Assembly (NCBI RefSeq): GCF_001668725.1
Contig: NZ_LZKL01000064.1
Location: forward strand, 186,001-250,000
Direction of reading: 5' to 3'
Length of the DNA: 64,000 bases
From: Mycobacterium sp. E787
Lineage (GTDB): Bacteria > Actinomycetota > Actinomycetes > Mycobacteriales > Mycobacteriaceae
Each line of letters begins with the position of its first letter. The stretch's first letter is position 1. Of this stretch, positions 22,128 to 31,816 are shown piece after piece. The position numbers and the translations under genes are program-made. The notes beneath the pieces are model-generated. The model was not told where the DNA came from, did no database searches, and saw only the letters and a list, made by a program, of their open reading frames with translations.

Positions 22128-22145
22128 AGTTAGTGGCGATTAACC
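22128..22145. promoter_or_regulatory. Operator 2, next to the TetR regulator
   Basis: AGTTAGT-GGCG-ATTAACC matches operator 1 in 12 of its 14 arm positions with the same spacer length. It lies 22 bases before the regulator start, mirroring operator 1, which fits autoregulation. Confidence 0.72.
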
Positions 22146-22167
22146 GAACGGGCAGACGGAGGGCGCC

Positions 22168-22809
22168 ATGACCACGTCCGCGCCACAGCCCGATCGCCCA
22201 AATCGCCGCAGCCGGTTGAAATCCGATCGGCGCCAGCAGCTCCTGTCGGCCGCCGAGCGCCTCTTCGCCGAGCGCGGTTTCCTCGCCGTCCGCCTGGAGG
22301 ACATCGGCGCGGCCGCCGGTGTCAGCGGCCCCGCGATCTACCGCCACTTCCCCAACAAGGAGTCGCTGCTGGTCGAGTTGCTCGTCGGAATCAGCACCCG
22401 CCTGCTCGCCGGGGCGCGGGATGCGCGGGCCCGCAATGTCGACGCGGCCGCCGCGCTGGACGACCTCATCGACTTCCACCTCGACTTCGCGCTGGGCGAG
22501 CCGGACCTGATCCGCATCCAGGACCGCGACCTGGCACACCTCCCGGAAGCCGCCGAGAAGCAGGTGCGCAAAGCGCAGCGCCAATACGTCGAGGTGTGGG
22601 TCGGGGTGCTGCGGGAGCTCAACCCCAAGCTGGCCGAGGCCGACGCCCGGCTGGCGGCGCACGCGATATTCGGCCTGCTCAATTCGACGCCGCACAGCAT
22701 GAAGTCCCCGGACGATTCGCGCGGCAAGGCCGCCGGTGCGGCGCGGTCGCGCGCCGTCATGCGGGCCATGACCGTCGCCGCGCTGACCGCCGGCCATCAG
22801 TGCCCCTGA
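22168..22809 (+). CDS. bkaR: TetR repressor of branched-chain keto-acid metabolism
   Basis: A 213-residue TetR regulator: a basic leader, then a helix-turn-helix at about residues 20-65 (RQQLLSAAERLFAERGFLAVRLEDIGAAAGVSG, then YRHFPNKE). The C-terminal ligand domain is all-helical. It is divergent from scoA, as Rv2506 (named BkaR) is in M. tuberculosis, where the family member represses this operon. GGAGGG precedes the ATG. Two copies of one palindrome in the 168-base intergenic region support control of both directions. The inducer is probably an acyl-CoA intermediate, by inference. Confidence 0.9.
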   Translation: MTTSAPQPDRPNRRSRLKSDRRQQLLSAAERLFAERGFLAVRLEDIGAAAGVSGPAIYRHFPNKESLLVELLVGISTRLLAGARDARARNVDAAAALDDLIDFHLDFALGEPDLIRIQDRDLAHLPEAAEKQVRKAQRQYVEVWVGVLRELNPKLAEADARLAAHAIFGLLNSTPHSMKSPDDSRGKAAGAARSRAVMRAMTVAALTAGHQCP

Positions 22810-22872
22810 ATTTGGCATCAACAGGAAGGCGCTCACGCAGGGCCCGCGCTTAGGTACCCTGCAAGCCATGAG

Positions 22873-23667
22873 GTGGACATGAACGATCCACGTCGAACCG
22901 AGCGGTTTAGTCCCCCTCTGTCGGGGTCAGGACCCGCCGGATCGCCGGGTTCTCCGTATCCGCCGCCCGCCGATCCGGCGTACGCCGACCAGACGGGGCC
23001 CTACGCATCCACCTACGGCGGGTACAGCCCGCAGTGGGCGTCGAACCTTAACGACACCAAGCAGCTCCCGGCGTACTGGCAACAGGAGCTGCCCCCGTCG
23101 GGCGAGGCGCCGGCCGGGGGCCTGCCTCCGCCGCCGCCCGGGGGCCCCAAGTCATCGCGATGGTTGTGGTTGGCCGCCGGTGCTGCGGTGCTGTTGGTCG
23201 TCGCGCTGGTGATCGCGCTGGTCCTCGCCAACAACGCGATCAAGACCCAGACCGCGGTCCCGCCGCTGCCCACCATGCCCGAAACGAGCGAGACCCCGAC
23301 GCCGACCCCGTCGACGCGGACGTCGCCGCCGTCGCGCACCTTCCGGCCGTTGCCGCCGCCGACCGCGTCGGGTCCGCCGACCGACACGACCGGCCCGGGC
23401 GCGATGCAGGACGTCGTCTACAGCGTGACCGGCGAAGGCCGCGCGCTCAGCATCGTGTACATCGGCACCGGCGACGTCGTCCAGACCGAGTTCAACGTCG
23501 CGCTGCCCTGGACCAAAGAGGTCAGTCTGTCGAAGTCGGCCGCGCACCCCGCGAATGTCACCATCGTCAACTTCGGCCACGAAGTCAGCTGCTCCGTCAC
23601 CATCGCCGGGGTCCAGGTGAGCCAGCGCACCGGGGCGGGCCTGACGATTTGCGACGCGCGGGGCTAG
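22873..23667 (+). CDS. Proline-rich membrane protein with MmpS-like C-terminal domain
   Basis: A 264-residue protein. Residues 1-95 are a proline/glycine-rich cytoplasmic part. Residues about 98-120 form one membrane helix (LWLAAGAAVLLVVALVIALV). A Pro/Thr/Ser-rich spacer follows to about 175. The last 85 residues (VVYSVTGEG ... LPWTKEV ... CSVTIAGVQV ... ICDARG) resemble the beta domain of MmpS proteins, with two cysteines. It corresponds in position to the proline-rich membrane protein Rv2507. No MmpL gene is adjacent. Start is GTG 22873 or ATG 22879, both in frame. Confidence 0.85.
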   Translation: MDMNDPRRTERFSPPLSGSGPAGSPGSPYPPPADPAYADQTGPYASTYGGYSPQWASNLNDTKQLPAYWQQELPPSGEAPAGGLPPPPPGGPKSSRWLWLAAGAAVLLVVALVIALVLANNAIKTQTAVPPLPTMPETSETPTPTPSTRTSPPSRTFRPLPPPTASGPPTDTTGPGAMQDVVYSVTGEGRALSIVYIGTGDVVQTEFNVALPWTKEVSLSKSAAHPANVTIVNFGHEVSCSVTIAGVQVSQRTGAGLTICDARG

Positions 23668-23675
23668 CTAGATAA

Positions 23676-24992
23676 CTAGGCCTGCGCGTGCTGTTGGTCG
23701 CGCGCCGGAACACGAACCGCCAGCATCGCCAACAACCCGGCGATCAGGACCAGGCAGATCCCGCCGACGCCGGCGCGCACGGCGCCGAACGCGTCGACGA
23801 ACACCGAGAACAGCCACGGCGCCACGAACGACACCGCCCGCCCCGTCATCGTGTAGAGCCCGAACGCGACGCCCTCACCGCCGTGCTTGGCCAGCTGCAG
23901 CAACAGGGCGCGCGACGACGACAGGGACGGACCGACGAACACGGCCAGCAGCAGTCCGCACAGCCAGAAGGCATGCGCGCCGGACGACGCCATCAGGGTG
24001 GCCGACACGGCGATGAGCGCCACCAGCGATCCCACGATGACCGGTTTGGATCCGATCCGGTGGTCGACGAACCCGCCGGTCACCGCGCCGATTGCGGCCA
24101 CGACGCTCGCCGCCACGCCGAACACCAGCACATCGGCCTGCGACAGGCCGTAGACGTTGACGCCGAGAACCGCGCCGAAGCCGAAGATGGCCGCCAGCCC
24201 GTCGCGGAACAGCGCGCTGGCCCCCAGGAAGTAGACCAGGTTGCGGTTGCGGCGCCATTCCGCGCTCACCTCTGCCCACAGCTTGCGATAGCCGCCGAGC
24301 ATGCCGGTCGGACGCGAAGTCTCGCCGACGTCCGTCAGCCGGTGGGCGACAAACAGCAACGGCAGCGCCAGCACCGCAAACCACGCCGCGGTCAGCAGCA
24401 TCGCCGTCCGGACGTAGAGTCCGTCATGGACGGGCACGTGCAGCAGCCCGCGCACCGGGCCGGTGCCGGAGATGAAACCGAAATAGACCAGCAGCAACAA
24501 AACCACGCTGCCGGTGAACCCTGCGGCCGCGCCCAGGCCGGAGATGCGGCCCGCCGTCTGCGGCGTCGAGACCTGACGCAGCATGGCGTTGTACGGCACC
24601 CCGGCCAGGTCGCCGCACGCGGCCGTGGTCGACAGCAGCACCAGACCCGCCCACAGATAGCTCGGGTCGTCGCGGATCAGGAACATCGAACTCGTTGAAG
24701 CGACGGCGAGACCGCTCAACACCGTGAGCGCCACCCGCCGACGGTGCGGGGCCTCTACCCATACCCCGACGAGCGGCGCCAACACCGCGATGGTCAACCC
24801 CGCGATGGCGAGCGAGCGACCCAGCCAACTCGCGGGTGACGTACTGCCGGACATGCCCGCTCCCACGCTGCCGGTCAGGTAGACCGAGAAGACGAAGGTC
24901 GCCACGATGGCGTTCATGCCCAGGGAGCCGCAGTCCCACAGCGCCCACGCCGCCACCTGCGATGGCACGGGTGCGCCCGGACGCTGACTCAT
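23676..24992 (-). CDS. Major facilitator superfamily transporter
   Basis: A 438-residue polytopic protein with about twelve hydrophobic segments, a VWVEAPHRRRVALTVLSG loop after the second or third helix and a central cytoplasmic loop (TDVGETSRPTGMLGGYRKLWAEVSAEWRR). It resembles the UMF1/Atg22-like branch of the superfamily and matches the position of Rv2508c. The substrate is unknown. ATG 24992 was chosen because MSQRPG leads directly into the first helix. Only 43 bases separate it from the divergent cmrA start, so the two promoters must overlap. Confidence 0.85.
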   Translation of the reverse strand: MSQRPGAPVPSQVAAWALWDCGSLGMNAIVATFVFSVYLTGSVGAGMSGSTSPASWLGRSLAIAGLTIAVLAPLVGVWVEAPHRRRVALTVLSGLAVASTSSMFLIRDDPSYLWAGLVLLSTTAACGDLAGVPYNAMLRQVSTPQTAGRISGLGAAAGFTGSVVLLLLVYFGFISGTGPVRGLLHVPVHDGLYVRTAMLLTAAWFAVLALPLLFVAHRLTDVGETSRPTGMLGGYRKLWAEVSAEWRRNRNLVYFLGASALFRDGLAAIFGFGAVLGVNVYGLSQADVLVFGVAASVVAAIGAVTGGFVDHRIGSKPVIVGSLVALIAVSATLMASSGAHAFWLCGLLLAVFVGPSLSSSRALLLQLAKHGGEGVAFGLYTMTGRAVSFVAPWLFSVFVDAFGAVRAGVGGICLVLIAGLLAMLAVRVPARDQQHAQA

Positions 24993-25035
24993 GCCCCGAA
25001 CTGTATAAGTCTCGTCGCTGTCTACCATTGGCCGC

Positions 25036-25842
25036 ATGCCGGTACCAGCTCCCAGTCCCGACGCTCGCGCCGTTGTCACCGGGGCTTCGCAAAACATCGG
25101 CGCGGCGCTGGCCACCGAACTCGCCGCGCGCGGGCACCACCTGATCGTCACGGCGCGACGCGAGGACCTGCTCAACGACCTGGCGGCCCGGCTGACCGAG
25201 AAGTTCGGTGTGACCGTCGAGGTGCGGCCCGCCGATCTGGCCGACCCGACGGAACGGGCGAAGCTGTGCGACGAGTTGGCGGCCCGGCCCATCTCGATCC
25301 TGTGCGCCAATGCGGGTACCGCGACGTTCGGTCCCGTCGCGGGCCTCGACCCGGCGGGCGAAAAGGCCCAGGTGCAACTGAATGCTGTTGCGGTGCATGA
25401 TCTTACGCTTGCCGTGCTGCCGGGCATGGTCGAGCGCGGGGCCGGCGGCATCCTGATTTCCGGTTCGGCGGCGGGCAATTCGCCGATCCCCTACAACGCC
25501 ACCTATGCGGCCACCAAGGCGTTCGCGAACACCTTCAGCGAATCGTTGCGCGGTGAACTGCGCGGCTCCGGCGTGCACGTCACGCTGCTGGCGCCGGGCC
25601 CGGTGCGCACCGATCTGCCCGACGACGCCGAACGGTCGCTGGTCGAAAAGCTGGTGCCGGACTTCCTGTGGATCTCGACCGAGCACACCGCCCGCGTATC
25701 GCTGGATGCGTTGGAACGCAACAAGATGCGGATCGTCCCCGGCCTGACGTCCAAGGCCATGTCGGTGGCCAGCGGGTACGCGCCGCGCGCGATCGTGGCG
25801 CCGATCGTGGGCAGCTTCTACAAGAAGCTCGGCGGCGGTTAG
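25036..25842 (+). CDS. cmrA: Mycolate reductase (short-chain dehydrogenase, CmrA type)
   Basis: A 268-residue short-chain dehydrogenase: TGASQNIG nucleotide-binding turn near residue 15, ANAG segment, catalytic Ser in SGSAAG and the Tyr-x-x-x-Lys pair in YAATK. By sequence character and position it matches Rv2509, whose relatives reduce the 3-oxo intermediate made by Pks13 to the mature mycolic acid hydroxyl. It therefore acts in the final step of mycolate synthesis, downstream of the fas product encoded further along this window. Confidence 0.88.
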   Translation: MPVPAPSPDARAVVTGASQNIGAALATELAARGHHLIVTARREDLLNDLAARLTEKFGVTVEVRPADLADPTERAKLCDELAARPISILCANAGTATFGPVAGLDPAGEKAQVQLNAVAVHDLTLAVLPGMVERGAGGILISGSAAGNSPIPYNATYAATKAFANTFSESLRGELRGSGVHVTLLAPGPVRTDLPDDAERSLVEKLVPDFLWISTEHTARVSLDALERNKMRIVPGLTSKAMSVASGYAPRAIVAPIVGSFYKKLGGG

Positions 25843-25845
25843 GCG

Positions 25846-27393
25846 CTACTTCCGGCTGCCGCCGCCGCGGCCGAACTTGGCTCTGATGACCTCGCGGAGT
25901 CCCGTGTCAACGGCTCTTTGCACTTCCGGGTCGCGCCACAGCCGTTCCAGCAAGCCGGGCCCCTTCGGCTCGAAGGGCTCCGGCATGGCAGGGGGCACCG
26001 AGTCCGCGGGCACGGGCGGATAGCCGGACTGGGCCTGCGGAACTGGCGACCCGGCCTGGGGCTGCGCCGGTTCGTGTTCAACAGTTCGACCGTACTTCGC
26101 CTGCAGCGGACTGTTTTTGGCCGCCGCTACGATCTCCTCGGTGCCGATCGAGGCCATCAGCGACCGCGGGACTCGCATGCGGGTCCACGCGACGGGCGTC
26201 GGCGCGCCCTTCTCGGACAACACGGTGACGACGGCCTCCCCGATGCCGAGCGAGGTCAGCGCCGATTCCAGGTCGTACACATCGGTTTTCGGGTAGGTGC
26301 GGACGGTCTTGGCGAGCGCCGCCTGGTCGTCGGGGGTGAACGCCCGCAGCGCGTGCTGGACCCGCGCGCCCAGCTGGGACAGCACGTCGTTGGGTATGTC
26401 GGTGGGCAACTGGGTGCAGAAGAAGACCCCGACGCCCTTGGAGCGGATCAGCTTGACGGTCTGTTCGACCTGCTCGAGGAAGGCCTTGGAGGCGTCGGCG
26501 AACAACAGGTGCGCCTCGTCGAAGAAAAACACCAGCTTGGGCCTGTCGATGTCGCCGACCTCGGGCAGTTTGGCGTACAGGTCGGCCAGCAGCCACATCA
26601 GGAAGGTGGAGAAGATGACGGGCCGCACCGACTGGCCGCTGAACTCCAGCAGCGAGATGATGCCGTGCCCGCCGTCGACGCGCAGCAGATCCTGCGGGTC
26701 GAGCTTCGGCTCGCCGAAGAACGTGTCCCCGCCCTCGCCGGCGAGGTTGACCAGCGCCCGCAGGATGACCCCCGCCGTCGTCGACGACACCCCGCCCAGA
26801 TCCTTCAGGTCGGCCTTGCCCTCGTCGCCGGCCAGGTGGCTGATGACGCCGCGCAGATCCCCCAGGGTGACCAGCGGTCGCCCGGCCTGCTGGGCCCAAT
26901 GGAAGATCAGCCCCAGCGTCGACTCCTGAGTGGCGTTGAGCCCCAACACCTTCGACAACAGCACCGGCCCGAAGCTGTCAACGGTCGCCCGCACCGGCAC
27001 GCCCACTCCCCCGGTGCCCAGCGACAAGAACTCCACCGGGAATCCGGCCGGCCGCCAGTCGTCGCCGGTGTCCTTCGCGCGCGCTGCGGTCTTGTCGTTG
27101 GCCTCGCCGGGGCGGGCCAGACCGGACAGGTCGCCCTTCACGTCGGCCATCAACACCGCCACGCCGGCGGCGCTGAGCTGCTCGGCGATCAGTTGCAGCG
27201 TCTTGGTCTTGCCGGTTCCGGTCGCGCCCGCCACCAGGCCGTGCCGGTTGACAGTCGCCAGCGGGATGCGAATCTGCGCAGTCGGGTCCGCCACGCCGTC
27301 GACGACGACCGTGCCCAACTCCAGCGCCTGGCCTTCGACGGCGTAGCCGTTGGCGATTCGCTGTGCGGGTGTCGCCGCTGAATCGGTGGTCAT
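25846..27393 (-). CDS. HerA/DUF853-like P-loop ATPase
   Basis: A 515-residue ATPase with Walker [11 protein letters not shown] at about residue 56, Walker [13 protein letters not shown] near 290 and a [15 protein letters not shown] segment. The C-terminal 80 residues are Pro/Gln-rich and end in a basic tail. It belongs to the HerA-FtsK-like helicase family annotated DUF853; the tuberculosis counterpart is Rv2510c. No NurA nuclease gene is adjacent, so a DNA-end processing role is not supported here. It ends four bases from cmrA, tail to tail. Confidence 0.87.
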   Translation of the reverse strand: MTTDSAATPAQRIANGYAVEGQALELGTVVVDGVADPTAQIRIPLATVNRHGLVAGATGTGKTKTLQLIAEQLSAAGVAVLMADVKGDLSGLARPGEANDKTAARAKDTGDDWRPAGFPVEFLSLGTGGVGVPVRATVDSFGPVLLSKVLGLNATQESTLGLIFHWAQQAGRPLVTLGDLRGVISHLAGDEGKADLKDLGGVSSTTAGVILRALVNLAGEGGDTFFGEPKLDPQDLLRVDGGHGIISLLEFSGQSVRPVIFSTFLMWLLADLYAKLPEVGDIDRPKLVFFFDEAHLLFADASKAFLEQVEQTVKLIRSKGVGVFFCTQLPTDIPNDVLSQLGARVQHALRAFTPDDQAALAKTVRTYPKTDVYDLESALTSLGIGEAVVTVLSEKGAPTPVAWTRMRVPRSLMASIGTEEIVAAAKNSPLQAKYGRTVEHEPAQPQAGSPVPQAQSGYPPVPADSVPPAMPEPFEPKGPGLLERLWRDPEVQRAVDTGLREVIRAKFGRGGGSRK

Positions 27394-27491
27394 CGCTCGC
27401 CCTTCGTCCCGGTCGCAACGCTCACCCTACTTGCCGGGAGCGGGCGGGGGCAGGGCTCGCGCGGGCCCGATGCACGCCTACGCTGAGCGCT

Positions 27492-28139
27492 GTGCGCGAC
27501 GAATTGGTGTGGATCGACTGCGAGATGACCGGGCTGGATCTGAGCTCGGACAAGCTGATCGAGATCGCGGTCCTGGTCACCGACGCCGAGCTGAACGTGC
27601 TCGGCGACGGAGTCGATGTGGTGATCCACGCCGAGGACGCCGCGCTGTCGTCGATGATCGAAGTGGTCGCCGAGATGCACTCGCGCTCGGGGCTGGTCGA
27701 GGAGGTCAGGGCCTCCACCGTCGACGTGGCGACCGCCGAGGCGATGGTGCTCGACTACGTCACCGCCCACGTCAAGCAACCCAAGACCGCACCGCTGGCG
27801 GGCAACTCGATCGCCACGGATCGGGCCTTCATCACCCGCGACATGCCAAAGCTGGACTCCTACCTGCACTACCGGATGATCGACGTCAGCTCGATCAAGG
27901 AACTCTGCCGGCGCTGGTACCCACGCATCTACTACGGCCAGCCGGCCAAGGGGCTCGCGCACCGGGCGCTGGCCGATATCCACGAGTCCATCCGCGAACT
28001 GCGCTACTACCGGCGCACCGCGTTCGTGCCGCCGCCGGGTCCGTCCATCAGCGAAATCGAGACCGTGGTCACCGACCTCCAAGGCCCAGCGAACGCCACG
28101 AGAGCAATCGATTCGGACTCCGAGCCACCGACCGGCTAG
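27492..28139 (+). CDS. orn: Oligoribonuclease
   Basis: A 215-residue DEDDh 3'-5' exoribonuclease that clears di- to pentanucleotides left by RNA decay. It has [11 protein letters not shown] (Asp/Glu metal ligands), [12 protein letters not shown], and the [11 protein letters not shown] motif with the catalytic His and last Asp. GTG 27492 gives the family's usual N-terminus [11 protein letters not shown] and the same length as the tuberculosis enzyme. The tRNA-His gene follows 46 bases downstream. Confidence 0.95.
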   Translation: MRDELVWIDCEMTGLDLSSDKLIEIAVLVTDAELNVLGDGVDVVIHAEDAALSSMIEVVAEMHSRSGLVEEVRASTVDVATAEAMVLDYVTAHVKQPKTAPLAGNSIATDRAFITRDMPKLDSYLHYRMIDVSSIKELCRRWYPRIYYGQPAKGLAHRALADIHESIRELRYYRRTAFVPPPGPSISEIETVVTDLQGPANATRAIDSDSEPPTG

Positions 28140-28185
28140 TATCGGTGGTCGCCGCTCATTGGCCGGATGCCGGCTCGCGGCAATG

Positions 28186-28261
28186 GTGGCTGTAGTTCAG
28201 CTGGTAGAGCACCAGGTTGTGATCCTGGGTGTCGCGGGTTCGAGTCCCGTCAGCCACCCCA
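28186..28261 (+). tRNA. tRNA-His (GTG anticodon)
   Basis: A full cloverleaf: acceptor GTGGCTG/CAGCCAC, D-arm GTTC...GAGC, anticodon stem CCAGG/CCTGG around TTGTGAT, T-arm GCGGG-TTCGAGT-CCCGT and encoded CCA. The G at 28185 would be the G-1 peculiar to histidine tRNA, facing C73. Confidence 0.97.
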
Positions 28262-28304
28262 CCGCGTCAGAAGTGGTAGTTGGCCCCTCCACTTCCTGGC
28301 CCCC

Positions 28305-28685
28305 CTAGTCTCCGGGCAGTCCGAGCGACGTGCAGTTGACGTGAGCGTTCTGACCGGAGGCGGATTTTTGTTCCTTGACCGATCCATTCACGGTGATCTG
28401 GCAAGACACCTGCCGGCCGGTCGTGGTCCCGGAAACCGACAACGTGCCGTAGCTGTACGTTCCTCCGGACGGTGTCGTCGTAAACGTCAGGGACCACGGA
28501 TTGGGCGGGTTGCTCACCAACTGCAGGTTGGCGGCCGCGTCGAAGTACGACACATCCGCCAGCGGGGCGTCCGAGTTCACGGTGTAGACGACGGCGTAGG
28601 CGGGAGGATCGGCCGCGGCTCCCGGGGCGGTCATCAGCGGGATCCCGGCTACCAGGGCAGCAACGGCGGCGCGTTGCGATTTCAT
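28305..28685 (-). CDS. Small secreted MmpS-like protein
   Basis: A 126-residue protein with a clear signal peptide (residues 1-25, AAVAALVAGIPLMTAPGAAA, cut before DPPAY). The mature domain has MmpS-like features (YAVVYTVNSDAPLADVSYFDA ... NPWSLTFTT ... VSCQITVNGSVKEQ), including one Cys pair position. It lacks a membrane anchor and has no MmpL beside it. It resembles the outer domain of the proline-rich protein at 22873 and of MmpS at 38796. The function is not known; a periplasmic binding or stabilising role is inferred. Confidence 0.72.
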   Translation of the reverse strand: MKSQRAAVAALVAGIPLMTAPGAAADPPAYAVVYTVNSDAPLADVSYFDAAANLQLVSNPPNPWSLTFTTTPSGGTYSYGTLSVSGTTTGRQVSCQITVNGSVKEQKSASGQNAHVNCTSLGLPGD

Positions 28686-28727
28686 CGGCAGATTTTAATC
28701 TTTTCCTACTCGCGGGCGGCGAATCGA

Positions 28728-29045
28728 TTAACTGCGTTCATGGTCGTCGTTGCGCCATTCTCCGTGCGCGCGCATATCGTCTTCGTACGCCCGGGCTTCC
28801 GCCGCCATCTGCCGGTAAGCGGCGGCGCTCTCGGGGCTTGCGAACTGTTCCCCTACTTCGGCCGTGAGCAGCCGGACCAACTCCAGGACGAATTGCAGGT
28901 TCCGTCCGCTGTTCAGCGCGTCCTCGATCGAGTCGATCATGTCTTGGAACCGCATGTCGCTGTCGGCGGCCGCGGCTAGCGCGAGTGTCACGGCGGCGCG
29001 GCGGGTGTCGTCGGGCCAGATGGAATCGTCGTGCGGTGGTTTCAT
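28728..29045 (-). CDS. Hypothetical acidic protein
   Basis: A 105-residue, mostly helical, acidic protein (DSIWPDDTRRAAVTLALAAA, then MIDSIEDALNSGRNLQFVLELVRLL, ending in a charged EDDMRAHGEW tail). No signal peptide or membrane segment. ATG 29045 is eight bases after GGAGG; a GTG two codons earlier is too close to it. I do not recognise the family. It lies between the secreted MmpS-like gene and another small gene, all on the minus strand. Confidence 0.6.
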   Translation of the reverse strand: MKPPHDDSIWPDDTRRAAVTLALAAAADSDMRFQDMIDSIEDALNSGRNLQFVLELVRLLTAEVGEQFASPESAAAYRQMAAEARAYEDDMRAHGEWRNDDHERS

Positions 29046-29215
29046 TTCCACTTCCTCCCATCCCGGGCGCCCTCAACCGGCGAGACGAAAGCCACGTCGA
29101 TCGCTACCAAATCCGTTGCAGCGAAACAATGATGACCAAACCGCCGCCGCCAATGAACTTCCGCGCCGACTGGGCGTCTTCGCCGGCGAGCAGGTCGCGG
29201 TTCGAGTCGCCCGAC

Positions 29216-29539
29216 TCAACCCAACGAGCCGGAGGACCCTTCGGCGGCCTGCCCGGGTGCCAGAGGCCGCTTCAGGGTGCAGACGATGCTCCACTCGAAA
29301 TAATGATCCCCGCCGCTGTCGTACTCCTTGAACCGGCGGGCGACCTGACTGCGCTGCACCGAGGAGCCGACGATCTCCCAGCCCTGTTCTCCATAAACCT
29401 TCGACTGGCGACTCGCCTCGTCGATCACCGCCGCGAGGGACTCGTTCGTGTAGTGCACGAAGGTGGTTTCCCACCGCTGCGGATACCAGTTGCCGTCGGA
29501 GGCCAGCCACCACCCTGGCCCGGGCGAAGGAGTATTCAT
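29216..29539 (-). CDS. Small protein with actinobacterial WYP-type N-terminal motif
   Basis: A 107-residue protein starting with PGWWLASDGNWYPQRWE. This is the tryptophan-rich repeat common at the ends of actinobacterial membrane and envelope proteins (DUF2510-like). The rest (LAAVIDEASRQSKVYGEQGWEIVGSSVQRS ... WSIVCTLKRPL) looks like a small DUF4177-type alpha/beta fold. No signal peptide. ATG 29539 is the only reasonable start. Function unknown. Confidence 0.65.
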   Translation of the reverse strand: MNTPSPGPGWWLASDGNWYPQRWETTFVHYTNESLAAVIDEASRQSKVYGEQGWEIVGSSVQRSQVARRFKEYDSGGDHYFEWSIVCTLKRPLAPGQAAEGSSGSLG

Positions 29540-29606
29540 GGGCCGGCACCTTACGCCACACAGGTCGCCAATTCGTGAATGAAACGTGACCTGCGCCGAA
29601 AGCTCG

Positions 29607-30803
29607 TCAGGTGTCGGCGTTCCCGGCCTTCCACACCGGCCACGGGACGTTCCAGTCGCCCAGTCCCTCGGTGCCCGGCAGCGTCGGCCCCACAGTGTGG
29701 ACGACCTCGACGATGTCGCCGCTCTTGCTGTGGTCGTAGAACCACTCCGCGTTGCTCGGGCTGACGTTCAAACACCCGTGGCTGGTGTTGGTGTGACCCT
29801 GCGCGCCGACCGACCAGGGCGCCGAATGCACGAAGACGCCGCTGTACGACATCTGCGTGGCCCACTCGACCTCGGTGCGATACCCGTTGGGCGAGTTGAC
29901 CGGAACGCCATACGTCGACGAATCCATGATGATGTGCTTGAAGCGTCCACCGATGATGTAGACGCCGTTGGCGGTCGGGGTGCTGTCCTTGCCCATCGAC
30001 GTCGGCATGGTCTTGACCACTTCGCCGTTGACCCGCACGGTCACCATCTTGGTGGTGTCGTCGGCGGTCGAGATCACCTCGTCGCCGATCGTGAAGTGCG
30101 TCTTGACGTTGTCCTCGCCGAACATCCCGTCGCCCAGATCGACGCCATAGGTGTTGACCGCCACGTCGATGGCCGTGCCCGGCTTCCAGTAATGCTCTGG
30201 GCGCCAACGCACTTCGCGATTGTTCAGCCAGTAGAACGCACCCTCGACGGGCGGGTTGGTGGTGATGACGATGGCCTTCTGGGCCGCGGCGCGGTTGGCG
30301 ATGTTCTCGTCGAAGCGGATCGCCACGGGCTCGCCGATGCCGACGACCTCGCCGTCGCCGGGGTTGACGTAGGGCATCGTCAGGTGGGCCGGCGAGCTGG
30401 TCTGGAAGGTCATCTGGCGGGTCGCGGCGCCACCCAGGCCCAGCGCCTTGACGTTGAGCGTGTAGCGCCTGTTGTAGCCCAGCTGCTCGGTCGTCGACCA
30501 GCGCAGCCCGTCGGGGCTGAGCTGACCGCTGATCGACCTGCCGTTCTCGTTGACCATGGTGACCGAGCCGAGCACGCCGTCGGCGACGCTCACCGTCACC
30601 GGCGCATCCACGGTGACGCCGACGGCCCCATCGTTGACCGAGGAGGTCAGCTTCGGCACCAGCAGGTCGCCGAACGGCGTCCCCTTGTCGAAGATGACCT
30701 TCGCCGGCGCGGCGGTGTGGGTGCTGCTGCACGCAACGCCGACGACAGCAAACACGACCATGGCGGCAACCAGCCACGGTCGGCGTTTGCGCAAAGGGGT
30801 CAT
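29607..30803 (-). CDS. lppS: L,D-transpeptidase lipoprotein LppS / LdtMt5 type
   Basis: A 398-residue exported L,D-transpeptidase that forms 3-3 cross-links in peptidoglycan. It has a basic start, a hydrophobic signal and a lipobox-like GVACSS. Two immunoglobulin-like domains follow ([26 protein letters not shown]). The YkuD catalytic domain contains [11 protein letters not shown] with Cys344 as nucleophile. A tryptophan-rich C-terminus ([12 protein letters not shown]) is typical of the LdtMt5 branch. ATG 30803 and an in-frame ATG nine codons earlier (30830) are both possible; the length with the earlier one is closest to the tuberculosis protein. Confidence 0.93.
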   Translation of the reverse strand: MTPLRKRRPWLVAAMVVFAVVGVACSSTHTAAPAKVIFDKGTPFGDLLVPKLTSSVNDGAVGVTVDAPVTVSVADGVLGSVTMVNENGRSISGQLSPDGLRWSTTEQLGYNRRYTLNVKALGLGGAATRQMTFQTSSPAHLTMPYVNPGDGEVVGIGEPVAIRFDENIANRAAAQKAIVITTNPPVEGAFYWLNNREVRWRPEHYWKPGTAIDVAVNTYGVDLGDGMFGEDNVKTHFTIGDEVISTADDTTKMVTVRVNGEVVKTMPTSMGKDSTPTANGVYIIGGRFKHIIMDSSTYGVPVNSPNGYRTEVEWATQMSYSGVFVHSAPWSVGAQGHTNTSHGCLNVSPSNAEWFYDHSKSGDIVEVVHTVGPTLPGTEGLGDWNVPWPVWKAGNADT

Positions 30804-30922
30804 CGAGTGACCTTCCAATTCGATCGGCATCGTGTGGTCACCGCTGACCAGAAACAGTGGAAGCATTGTAATGGCTTTTCGGCCGCCCACGACGCGACAT
30901 GGGCGGTTCAGCGATTCAACCG

Positions 30923-31816
30923 TTACACCGGTTGGCTGACCGCGTGTCGCCGCCGGGCGTCGACCCGATCGCGGGTCGCGACGGCCTCGACGCGCGCGAG
31001 TTTGACGATGGCTGCCGTCATCACCACCGCGGCCGCGCCCAGGGCGATCATTCCGGCGCGACCGTTGTCGAGCGTCTCGTCGAGGACGACAACGCCCAGG
31101 ACCGCGGCCACCACGGGCTGCGACACCTGCAGGGTCGGCATCGAGGCGGTCAGGGGCCCCGCCCGGAACGCCGCCTGGCTCCACACCACACCGCCCACCG
31201 CCGCCAGCACGCAGGCGTAGAACTCGGGGGTTCGGGCCGCCGCCCATCCGCCGTCGCCAAGCCGGGCGACGACCTCTTTGGTCAGCACCGCGAAAACCCC
31301 CCACAGCGATCCCGACACGAAAGCGAACAGCGTGGCGGCCACGGCACCACCCCGAATTCGGCCTGCCGACACGCACGTCACGAGCAGCGGCGCCAGGACC
31401 GCGGCCACCACGGCCCACGCTCCCAGGGCGGCACTCGACCGTCCGGCCTGCGGATTGCCGACGATGACGACCACGATCACGGCGGCGGTCAGCAACCCGG
31501 CCCAGATCCACTCGCGGGCGCTCACCGTGCGATGCCACAACCTGGCATTGACGGGCAGCGCGAACAGCAGCGAAAGCATCAACAGCGCCTGCACCAGCAG
31601 CACCGATCCCCGCCCCAGCGCGGCCGCCTGCAACGCGATGCTCGCGACGAGCAGCAGGGCTCCCCACCACCACCGCCGGTTGCGCAGCAGCCGGGCGAAC
31701 AATTCGATGTGGCCCACCGACCTGTCGGTGATGCAGTGCGCTGCCCGCTGCTGCAGGACGTCGCCGACGGCGATGCACAGCGCGGAACCCGTGGCGAGCA
31801 GGGCGGCGCTAACCAC
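30923..31816 (-). CDS. EamA/DMT-family membrane exporter
   Basis: A 297-residue protein with nine to ten hydrophobic helices in two repeats ([11 protein letters not shown] near the start; [18 protein letters not shown] in the second half; [20 protein letters not shown] near the end), as in drug/metabolite transporters and NIPA-like carriers. Its GTG start overlaps the upstream MMPL gene by eight bases, so it is probably co-transcribed and coupled to it. The substrate is unknown. I do not recall this gene at this place in M. tuberculosis. Confidence 0.8.
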   Translation of the reverse strand: MVSAALLATGSALCIAVGDVLQQRAAHCITDRSVGHIELFARLLRNRRWWWGALLLVASIALQAAALGRGSVLLVQALLMLSLLFALPVNARLWHRTVSAREWIWAGLLTAAVIVVVIVGNPQAGRSSAALGAWAVVAAVLAPLLVTCVSAGRIRGGAVAATLFAFVSGSLWGVFAVLTKEVVARLGDGGWAAARTPEFYACVLAAVGGVVWSQAAFRAGPLTASMPTLQVSQPVVAAVLGVVVLDETLDNGRAGMIALGAAAVVMTAAIVKLARVEAVATRDRVDARRRHAVSQPV

